A DNA stretch of 8,929 bases from an uncultured Eggerthellaceae bacterium. GTDB lineage: Bacteria; Actinomycetota; Coriobacteriia; Coriobacteriales; Eggerthellaceae. Each line of letters opens with the position of its first letter. Position 1 is the first letter of the stretch. A program made the position numbers and the translations under genes. Shown here one piece after another: positions 1 to 4,469 of the stretch. Under the pieces are notes generated by a model, which was not told where the DNA came from, searched no databases, and was given only the letters and a program-made list of their open reading frames with translations. Where the stretch lies: assembly GCA_910588205.1 (NCBI GenBank), contig CAJUQK010000046.1:1-8929 (forward strand), written 5' to 3'.

Positions 1-55
1 AACCCTCAACTTTCGGTTTTGGAGACCGACGCTCTACCAATTGAACTACTGGCGT
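1..55 (-). tRNA. tRNA-Trp (anticodon CCA), 3' part cut by window edge
   Basis: Read on the minus strand, about 55 nt of a tRNA are visible, beginning at the 5' acceptor strand (ACGCCAG). The D arm follows (GTTC paired with GAGC around AATTGGTA), then an anticodon stem-loop whose loop CTCCAAA gives anticodon CCA, which decodes UGG (Trp). The T arm starts at the window edge, and the 3' acceptor strand and CCA end lie outside. It sits 25 nt downstream of rpmG in the same direction. The order tuf/rpmG/tRNA-Trp is the familiar lead-in to secE-nusG, so those genes probably follow off the window. The exact 5' end could shift by a base because the pairing strand is missing. Confidence 0.93.
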
Positions 56-80
56 GTGCAAATCAGCTATCTGAACGAGC

Positions 81-230
81 TTAGCGAGTCTCGCGATGCA
101 GTGTGTGCTGCTGGCACCACTTGCAGTACTTCTTGAACTCGAGCCGCTCGGGATTATTCTGCTTATTCTTCGTGGTCGTGTAGTTACGGCGCTTGCAGTC
201 AGTGCACGCCATCGTGACCAGGGTACGCAT
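81..230 (-). CDS. rpmG: 50S ribosomal protein L33 (zinc-binding form)
   Basis: This encodes a 49-residue protein of the large ribosomal subunit. It has the full L33 pattern: start MRTLVTMACTDC, the stretch YTTTKNKQNNPERLEFKKYC, and an end in HTLHRETR. Two CxxC pairs (Cys9/Cys12 and Cys36/Cys39) form the zinc ribbon of the C+ type of L33; zinc-free paralogues lack these cysteines. An AAGGAG ribosome binding site lies at 236-241, six bases from the ATG. The next possible start, Met7, would remove the conserved N-terminal strand, so the first ATG is preferred. It lies 121 nt downstream of tuf and 25 nt upstream of tRNA-Trp, probably in the same transcript. Confidence 0.97.
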   Translation of the reverse strand: MRTLVTMACTDCKRRNYTTTKNKQNNPERLEFKKYCKWCQQHTLHRETR

Positions 231-298
231 TTGCTCTCCTTATGCCTTCATCTGTTGTTTCGAGCTTCGAAGATCTCCACATGGATGTCCTACGCATC

Positions 299-332
299 AG
301 ACCGGGCCGCCCTGATAGGGCGAACCCGGTCT
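299..332 (-). terminator. Strong hairpin between tuf and rpmG, no U-tract (possible attenuator or processing site)
   Basis: A near-perfect hairpin lies 19 nt past the tuf stop codon. The outer stem AGACCGGG/CCCGGTCT (8 bp) encloses an inner stem CGCCCT/AGGGCG around an ATC loop, with only a small internal asymmetry. No run of T follows in the direction of transcription (GATGCG...), so it does not look like a complete intrinsic terminator. It may partly terminate, protect the 3' end of tuf mRNA, or mark a cleavage site between the very abundant tuf message and rpmG. The structure is seen directly; the role is inferred. Confidence 0.45.
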
Positions 333-351
333 TGGATCCAAAAACGATCAG

Positions 352-1554
352 CTATTTAATGATCTTGGTAACGCGGCCAGAGCCAACGGTGCGGCCACCC
401 TCGCGGATAGCGAACTTGAGGCCCTCTTCCATGGCCACCGGGTGAATCAGCTCACCGGTGATGGTGACGTTGTCGCCCGGCATGACCATCTCAGTACCCT
501 CAGGCAGGTGAGCAACACCGGTGATGTCGGTGGTGCGGAAGTAGAACTGAGGCCGATAGCCATCGAAGAACGGGGTGTGACGGCCGCCTTCGTCCTTGGT
601 CAGGATGTAGACCTGGCCCTCGAACTCGGTGTGTGGGGTCACGCTGCCCGGCTTGCAGAGAACCTGGCCACGCTCGATATCCTCGCGCTTGATGCCACGG
701 AGCAGAACGCCGATGTTGTCGCCAGCCTGAGCCTCGTCCAGCAGCTTGCGGAACATCTCGATGCCGGTGCAGACCGTGTTCTGGGTCTCCTTGATGCCGA
801 TGATCTCCAGCGGGTCATTGACATGCAGGACGCCGCGCTCCACACGACCGGTGGCAACGGTGCCGCGGCCGGTGATGGTCATGGTGTCTTCGACAGCCAT
901 CAGGAACGGCTTGTCGACATCGCGCTCAGGGGTGGGGATGTAGGAGTCAACTGCTTCCATGAGCTCCCAGATCTTGTCCTGGTAGCCCTTGTCACCCTCC
1001 AGAGCCTTCAGAGCAGAGCCGCGGATGATGGGGGTGTCGTCGCCCGGGAACTCATAGGAGTCCAGCAACTCGCGAACTTCCATCTCGACCAGCTCGATGA
1101 GCTCTTCGTCATCGACCATGTCGCACTTGTTGAGGAAGACGACGATGTAGGGCACGCCCACCTGGCGAGCGAGCAGGATGTGCTCGCGGGTCTGAGCCAT
1201 GGGACCGTCGGTAGCGGCGATAACGAGGATAGCGCCGTCCATCTGAGCTGCGCCGGTGATCATGTTCTTGACGTAGTCAGCGTGACCGGGGCAGTCAACG
1301 TGTGCATAGTGACGGGTATCCGTCTGGTACTCGATGTGAGCGATGGAGATCGTGATGCCGCGCTCGCGCTCTTCGGGGGCCTTATCGATGTCCTCGAAAG
1401 CAGTGAAGTCAGCGGTGGCGGTACCGTGGCTGCCATCATTCTCAGAGAGCGTCTTGGAGATAGCCGCGGTAAGGGTGGTCTTACCATGGTCAACGTGACC
1501 GATGGTACCGATATTCACATGCGGCTTGGAACGCTCGAACTTCTCCTTGGCCAT
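352..1554 (-). CDS. tuf: Elongation factor Tu
   Basis: EF-Tu is the GTPase that delivers aminoacyl-tRNA to the ribosomal A site. The 400-residue product has the normal family length and all G motifs: GHVDHGKT (19-26, P loop), RGITI (65-69, switch I), DCPGH (87-91), NKCD (142-145) and SALK (180-183). Domains II and III follow, with the conserved GRGTVATGRVERG stretch and an end in GRTVGSGRVTKIIK. The ATG is preceded at six bases by a strong AAGGAGG at 1560-1566. It lies downstream of three tRNA genes and upstream of rpmG, a classic tRNA-tufB arrangement. No clear promoter is seen in the 61 nt between tRNA-Met and tuf, so expression probably comes mainly from the promoter at 2308-2336 ahead of tRNA-Tyr. 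No unusual residues were noticed. Confidence 0.99.
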   Translation of the reverse strand: MAKEKFERSKPHVNIGTIGHVDHGKTTLTAAISKTLSENDGSHGTATADFTAFEDIDKAPEERERGITISIAHIEYQTDTRHYAHVDCPGHADYVKNMITGAAQMDGAILVIAATDGPMAQTREHILLARQVGVPYIVVFLNKCDMVDDEELIELVEMEVRELLDSYEFPGDDTPIIRGSALKALEGDKGYQDKIWELMEAVDSYIPTPERDVDKPFLMAVEDTMTITGRGTVATGRVERGVLHVNDPLEIIGIKETQNTVCTGIEMFRKLLDEAQAGDNIGVLLRGIKREDIERGQVLCKPGSVTPHTEFEGQVYILTKDEGGRHTPFFDGYRPQFYFRTTDITGVAHLPEGTEMVMPGDNVTITGELIHPVAMEEGLKFAIREGGRTVGSGRVTKIIK

Positions 1555-1559
1555 TTCAT

Positions 1560-1566
1560 CCTCCTT
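1560..1566 (-). promoter_or_regulatory. tuf ribosome binding site
   Basis: AAGGAGG lies five bases before the tuf ATG on the minus strand. It is a full-strength Shine-Dalgarno, as expected for one of the most highly translated genes. Confidence 0.9.
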
Positions 1567-1615
1567 AGGGATAGATGGTTCCTATGAATAAAAAGCCTAT
1601 GAGGCCATGATCTTT

Positions 1616-1692
1616 TGGTAGCGGTGACTGGATTTGAACCAGTGACGCCACGGGTATGAACCGTGTGCTCTGACCAACTGAGCTACACCGCC
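1616..1692 (-). tRNA. tRNA-Met (anticodon CAU), elongator type
   Basis: A complete 77-nt cloverleaf on the minus strand, including the encoded CCA (1616-1618). The acceptor GGCGGTG pairs with CACCGCT with a G1-U72 wobble. The anticodon stem CACGG/CCGTG holds the loop TTCATAC, giving CAU. The T loop is TTCAAAT. The body closely resembles elongator tRNA-Met of Gram-positive bacteria. It lacks the run of three G-C pairs in the anticodon stem and the unpaired first base typical of initiator tRNA. A CAU anticodon could also be the lysidine-modified tRNA-Ile2, but the close match to elongator Met makes that less likely. It lies 61 nt upstream of tuf. Confidence 0.93.
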
Positions 1693-1694
1693 GT

Positions 1695-1718
1695 TTCAAC
1701 TTCGCATTGCACACCTGA
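1695..1718. repeat. 24-bp perfect direct repeat, copy 1
   Basis: The 24 bases beginning TTCAACTTCG and ending CACACCTGA on the plus strand recur without mismatch at 1831-1854. This copy ends two bases before the mature 5' end of tRNA-Met, in that tRNA's leader. The pair flanks the degenerate spacer repeat at 1725-1806. Confidence 0.95.
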
Positions 1719-1724
1719 TGCATC

Positions 1725-1806
1725 GTCAAGCCTGTCGTCGTCCCCTCGGTCACAGCGCGAAGGCTGCTCTCTCGTGGACGCTCCGGCTTTCCTTACCTCA
1801 GGCGCA
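1725..1806 (-). repeat. Degenerate ~82-nt spacer repeat, copy A (upstream of tRNA-Met)
   Basis: This stretch aligns without gaps to 2000-2081 at a constant offset of 275 bases, with about 70% of positions identical by eye. Conserved blocks include TCGTCGTC and TCGGTCAC on the plus strand. It ends 32 nt before the 5' end of tRNA-Met; copy B sits 33 nt before tRNA-Thr. A small stem (1753-1756 with 1763-1766) is present, and two of its pairs differ from copy B while keeping complementarity. Confidence 0.75.
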
Positions 1807-1830
1807 CTCTGCTCGTTCAAGCACAAACAA

Positions 1831-1854
1831 TTCAACTTCGCATTGCACACCTGA
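1831..1854. repeat. 24-bp perfect direct repeat, copy 2
   Basis: This is identical to 1695-1718, with starts 136 bases apart. It lies 36 nt past the 3' end of tRNA-Thr, away from any tRNA 5' end. The two copies suggest a local duplication or deletion in the tRNA spacer. Confidence 0.95.
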
Positions 1855-1890
1855 ATACCAGGATGTGTTTGGATCGAAGTAGATGATGAA

Positions 1891-1966
1891 TGGAGCCTGC
1901 GACCGGACTTGAACCGGTGACCTCTTCGTTACCAACGAAGTGCTCTACCGACTGAGCTACACAGGC
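1891..1966 (-). tRNA. tRNA-Thr (anticodon GGU)
   Basis: A complete 76-nt cloverleaf on the minus strand with encoded CCA (1891-1893). The acceptor GCCTGTG pairs with CGCAGGC with discriminator U. The anticodon stem CTTCG/CGAAG encloses TTGGTAA, giving GGU, which reads ACC and ACU. The T arm is CCGG-TTCAAGT-CCGG. It is the second tRNA of the tRNA-tuf operon. Confidence 0.97.
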
Positions 1967-1999
1967 GATTTGATCGCATCCATCTACGTCTGCTGCTGC

Positions 2000-2081
2000 G
2001 TCAGGGCTTTCGTCGTCTGTTCGGTCACGACCGCAAGGTCGCTCCCTCGCATCCGCTCTGCCCTTCCTTGCATCATACGCA
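2000..2081 (-). repeat. Degenerate ~82-nt spacer repeat, copy B (upstream of tRNA-Thr)
   Basis: This is the partner of 1725-1806. It contains a perfect 5-bp hairpin at 2028-2041, CGACC-GCAA-GGTCG, which has a GNRA loop if read on the plus strand and a UUGC loop if read on the transcribed minus strand. It sits 33 nt before tRNA-Thr, the same distance as copy A from tRNA-Met. Confidence 0.75.
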
Positions 2082-2093
2082 TCTGAATGGCTC

Positions 2094-2102
2094 AAAAAAA
2101 AA
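2094..2102 (-). terminator. U9 tract directly after tRNA-Tyr CCA (possible partial terminator or 3' processing element)
   Basis: Nine consecutive A on the plus strand give nine U in the transcript immediately after the encoded CCA of tRNA-Tyr. A folded acceptor/T arm followed at once by a U run resembles an intrinsic terminator, but the stem is a tRNA rather than a dedicated hairpin, and further tRNAs and tuf lie downstream. It may reduce read-through or act as an endonuclease entry site. The role is inferred. Confidence 0.35.
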
Positions 2103-2187
2103 TGGTGGGCGCGCTAGGATTCGAACCTAGGTAGGCAGAGCCAACGGGTTTACAGCCCGTCCCCTTTAACCACTCGGGCACACGCCC
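2103..2187 (-). tRNA. tRNA-Tyr (anticodon GUA)
   Basis: An 85-nt class II tRNA on the minus strand with encoded CCA (2103-2105). The acceptor GGGCGTG pairs with CGCGCCC, discriminator A. The anticodon stem ACGGG/CCCGT holds CTGTAAA, giving GUA. The long variable arm (TGGCTCTGCCTA region) and the T arm CCTAG-GTTCGAATC-CTAG are as expected for bacterial tRNA-Tyr. It is the first tRNA after the operon promoter. Confidence 0.97.
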
Positions 2188-2199
2188 ATTCCTGATGAT

Positions 2200-2223
2200 C
2201 AGCGAAGGGTTGGACCTTCGCTG
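2200..2223 (-). other. Leader hairpin before tRNA-Tyr
   Basis: A perfect 9-bp stem (CAGCGAAGG paired with CCTTCGCTG, loop of 6) lies in the operon leader, 12 nt before the mature 5' end of tRNA-Tyr. No U-tract follows in the transcribed direction. It may help 5' processing of the precursor or stabilise the leader. The role is inferred. Confidence 0.6.
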
Positions 2224-2307
2224 CCCTGGAAGGGTAGATATCCATGTGAGATTTTCAAGTTGCGGCTTGGCTTCAGACATATGCGTCTTCATTGCAAGCG
2301 AAGTGGA

Positions 2308-2336
2308 ATGATACGTTACGGTAAAAGCACTGTCAA
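2308..2336 (-). promoter_or_regulatory. Promoter of the tRNA-tuf operon
   Basis: On the minus strand a perfect -35 TTGACA (2331-2336) is separated by exactly 17 nt from -10 TATCAT (2308-2313), one base off TATAAT. This is the best sigma-70-type promoter in the window and fits the demand for tRNA and EF-Tu. Transcription should start near 2300, leaving a leader of about 110 nt before tRNA-Tyr. Confidence 0.88.
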
Positions 2337-2344
2337 CACTAAAC

Positions 2345-2358
2345 ACGCCCCCGGGCGT
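2345..2358. promoter_or_regulatory. Inverted repeat between divergent promoters
   Basis: ACGCCC-CC-GGGCGT is a 6-bp inverted repeat eight bases upstream of the tRNA-tuf -35 box and about 50 bases upstream of the racemase -10. It could be a protein-binding site or a chance GC-rich palindrome. Confidence 0.3.
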
Positions 2359-2404
2359 ATCCTAGGATGAAAGGCCGGGATATCTCGGTGAACCGGCTGC
2401 TCAT

Positions 2405-2413
2405 TGCTATAGA
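2405..2413 (+). promoter_or_regulatory. Probable extended -10 promoter of the racemase gene
   Basis: The plus strand has TGCTATAGA: a TG extension, one base, then TATAGA (four of six consensus). It lies about 37 nt before the GTG start. No good -35 box is seen at the expected distance, which is common for extended -10 promoters. It is divergent from the tRNA-tuf promoter. Confidence 0.45.
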
Positions 2414-2449
2414 ATCCCCCTTTACGGATCAGACAGGGATGGAGATGCT

Positions 2450-3163
2450 GTGCAGAAGAATCTAGGAATCATAGGAGGCATGGGGCCTGAGGCCACCTGC
2501 GTCCTCTTCGAGAGGATCATCAAAAGAACGGATGCGGAGCGTGACCAGGATCATATCAACATCACCATCCTGAACGACCCATCCATCCCCGACCGGACTG
2601 CGTTTTTGCTGAAAGAAGAGGGAGCCCAGGACTTCACCGCTCCCATCAAGGAGAAGGCTCGACAGCTCGAGGTTTCCGGCTGTGATGTCATCGCCATCCC
2701 CTGCAGCACCTCCCATGTGCTCTTGGATGACATCCGCACCGCCGTTGATCATGCCCAGATACTAGACATGCCGAAACTGGCAGCCGTCGCCGCAAAGAAC
2801 ACTGGTGCTTCCAGGGCGGGGATCCTGGCTACAGACGGGACCGTGCGCTTCGGTTTGTATGAGCGGGCTCTCTGCGCCGAGGGCATCACTGCCATCCTCC
2901 CCTCCCCTGCTACCCAAGAGAAGGTGATGGCCGTCATCTACGATCATGTCAAGGCAGGGCACCCGATACCCGATGATCTTTTGGATGATATCTTCGCAGA
3001 CCTAGAGGCCCAGGGCTGTGACACCGCCATCCTCGGCTGCACAGAGCTCTCCGTCATCGGACTACCGGAAAGCGTAAAGGGCATCTGCATCATCGATGCT
3101 TTGAGCTCATTGGCAGAAGGCTGCGTGGATGCCTGCGGCGCACCGTTACGAACACTACCCTAG
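2450..3163 (+). CDS. Aspartate/glutamate racemase family protein (probable aspartate racemase)
   Basis: The 237-residue product belongs to the cofactor-independent Asp/Glu racemase superfamily, which interconverts L and D forms with two cysteines. The N terminus LGIIGGMGPEAT (5-16) is the signature of the aspartate racemase branch, unlike the DSGxGG start of glutamate racemase MurI. The likely catalytic cysteines are Cys85 in IPCSTSH (usually PCNTxH; Asn is Ser here) and Cys197 in LGCTEL. Length is typical. The start is GTG with GGAG at 2441-2444 five bases upstream; a nearby ATG at 2445 is out of frame. It converges on and overlaps the ATP-grasp ligase gene by 9 bp. This suggests that it supplies a D-amino acid, probably D-Asp, for peptidoglycan. 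Related family members use Asp, Glu or both, so substrate is not certain. Confidence 0.9.
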   Translation: MQKNLGIIGGMGPEATCVLFERIIKRTDAERDQDHINITILNDPSIPDRTAFLLKEEGAQDFTAPIKEKARQLEVSGCDVIAIPCSTSHVLLDDIRTAVDHAQILDMPKLAAVAAKNTGASRAGILATDGTVRFGLYERALCAEGITAILPSPATQEKVMAVIYDHVKAGHPIPDDLLDDIFADLEAQGCDTAILGCTELSVIGLPESVKGICIIDALSSLAEGCVDACGAPLRTLP

Positions 3164-4396
3164 ATAAGGCTTGAAGCTCTTCGCCTGCTTGCTCAGGAAT
3201 ATCCTCGGGTAGATGCGACGAATGAAACGCTCTTCAGCCTTGTAATCGATGGGGTTCACCGCCCGCCCTTGCCGATAGAGCTCCTTCACCTCGTTGATCA
3301 GCTCGTCATCAGAAAGGACGCTCAGCAACAAGGCCTTGGGCACCACAGTGAACAGAGCCTTTGAGCCGTCCTCATTGGCGATCCTCACGCCTTCGAAGGA
3401 CCTATGGCAGATCAGGTCATCCACGATCCACTTCACGGTATTGTTCCCGCCAGCAGTAACATAGTAGTTGCTCCGTCCGAGTCGCGGGTTGATCTCGAAG
3501 AACCGATAGGAGCCGTCCCGGCAGTCATACTTGACATCGAAGTTGGCGAAGCCTGTATAACCTACGGCCTCCAACAAGCGCTGAGCATGGGCGACCACCT
3601 CTGGGTTCACGCGATTGATGATGGCCACGGGGTTGCCGATGCCATTGTCAGTGGGATCCTCCATCAACGTTTGGCCGAAGGCGGCGAACCGCAAGCGGGA
3701 GTCCTGGTCGCAGTAGCAGGTGAGGATGCGCATGTTGGTGTCATCCCCCGGGATGAAGTCCTGAACGAGGAGCTTCTCCTTGTAGCCGCTGGCAATGAGA
3801 CGACCGAACATCTCGTCGAATTCCCGTCGAGTATCGAACTTGAAGACCTTCTTCTTCCCCTCGAATTCCACATAGTGATAAGCAGGAGTGGAAGCAGCCT
3901 TGGCGATGATGGGGAACGAGAACGGTATTTCCAGCTGGGTGATGTCCTCGGGAGGACAAGCGCAATCGATGGTGAGGGTCTTCGGATAGGGAATGCCCAA
4001 ACGCTCACAAGTGGCATAGAACTGATCCTTGAACACCAAGCTATCATGGAGGTCCTTCGAGATGTACGGGATGATGAACCGCTTCTCAAGCGCCTCCCGG
4101 TTGTCCATGATGAGATCCACATACCAATCTCCGCAGGCCAACAGGATCAGCTGGGTGTCCGGGAAGCGATCCGCGACAGCCAGCAGGCGGTCAGCGAAGC
4201 CCTCAGGGTCATCCATGGACTCGTCATAGAGAGAATCGATGATGCTGGAATCTCCGCAGAGATGGTACTTTCCCTTGCTGAGCGCCACTGACTTGATGCC
4301 GTACTGCTCATGGAAGGTGCGGGCCAAGCTATAAGTAGCGATATCAGAGCCCAAGATGACGGGCAGGAAACGACTCTGGTCTTCGGATAAGCTCAT
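3155..4396 (-). CDS. ATP-grasp ligase, probable D-aspartate (D-amino acid) ligase of peptidoglycan cross-bridge
   Basis: The 413-residue product has a Rossmann-like pre-ATP-grasp region (VILGSDIATYSLA, about 13-25) and an ATP-grasp fold. Visible landmarks are the FKDQFY helix (122-127) followed by LGIPYPKT, Lys166 in PIIAKAAST, LVQDFIPGDDTNMR (210-223), and FANFDVKYD (283-291) with Mg-binding FFEINPR (299-305). This layout resembles D-aspartate ligases such as Aslfm of Enterococcus faecium, which join D-Asp to the side-chain amine of residue 3 of the stem peptide. The start is ATG at 4396, with AAGGAGGAG nine bases upstream; the frame is open to a TTG at 4429 and an ATG at 4426, but neither has a Shine-Dalgarno. 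It lies 73 nt downstream of murJ and converges with the racemase gene, which supports a cell-wall role. Another carboxylate-amine ligase activity is possible. Confidence 0.8.
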   Translation of the reverse strand: MSLSEDQSRFLPVILGSDIATYSLARTFHEQYGIKSVALSKGKYHLCGDSSIIDSLYDESMDDPEGFADRLLAVADRFPDTQLILLACGDWYVDLIMDNREALEKRFIIPYISKDLHDSLVFKDQFYATCERLGIPYPKTLTIDCACPPEDITQLEIPFSFPIIAKAASTPAYHYVEFEGKKKVFKFDTRREFDEMFGRLIASGYKEKLLVQDFIPGDDTNMRILTCYCDQDSRLRFAAFGQTLMEDPTDNGIGNPVAIINRVNPEVVAHAQRLLEAVGYTGFANFDVKYDCRDGSYRFFEINPRLGRSNYYVTAGGNNTVKWIVDDLICHRSFEGVRIANEDGSKALFTVVPKALLLSVLSDDELINEVKELYRQGRAVNPIDYKAEERFIRRIYPRIFLSKQAKSFKPYLG

Positions 4397-4405
4397 AGGG
4401 CTTAG

Positions 4406-4414
4406 CTCCTCCTT
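4406..4414 (-). promoter_or_regulatory. Ribosome binding site deciding the ligase start
   Basis: AAGGAGGAG on the minus strand lies nine bases before the ATG at 4396. It falls inside the reading frame of the longer alternatives starting at 4426 or 4429, which have no such site. This favours the shorter protein. Confidence 0.75.
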
Positions 4415-4469
4415 CGGCTCTCTCATCAACGGACGAGAACGTAGCGTGCGTAAGGTCAGGAACGGTACA

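Noticed and set aside
442..1587. 381-codon open frame on the plus strand
   Set aside because: It lies entirely opposite tuf, whose identity is certain. The translation has no recognisable motif and is the usual shadow of a strongly biased gene.
1584..1605. GCCT-CAT-AGGC followed by TTTTTATT between tRNA-Met and tuf, terminator-like
   Set aside because: The stem is only 4 bp, too weak for termination, and it precedes the operon's main gene. It could be a minor processing site but cannot be supported.
1695..1854. CRISPR-like repeat
   Set aside because: Only two copies of the 24-mer exist, 136 bases apart, and no cas genes or further repeats are present.
1565..2346. Three short minus-strand open frames of 62-87 codons across the tRNA cluster
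   Set aside because: Each is read through a tRNA gene (for example the peptide AQSVEHFVGNEEVTGSSP comes from tRNA-Thr). These are well-known artefact proteins of tRNA loci.
3404..4291. 295-codon open frame on the plus strand
   Set aside because: It is antisense to the ATP-grasp ligase, with no family motif in its translation. The ligase frame has clear motifs and a ribosome binding site.
4397..4469. A separate promoter for the ligase in the 73-nt gap after murJ
   Set aside because: TTGACT at the murJ end has no matching -10 at the right distance. Co-transcription with murJ is the simpler reading.
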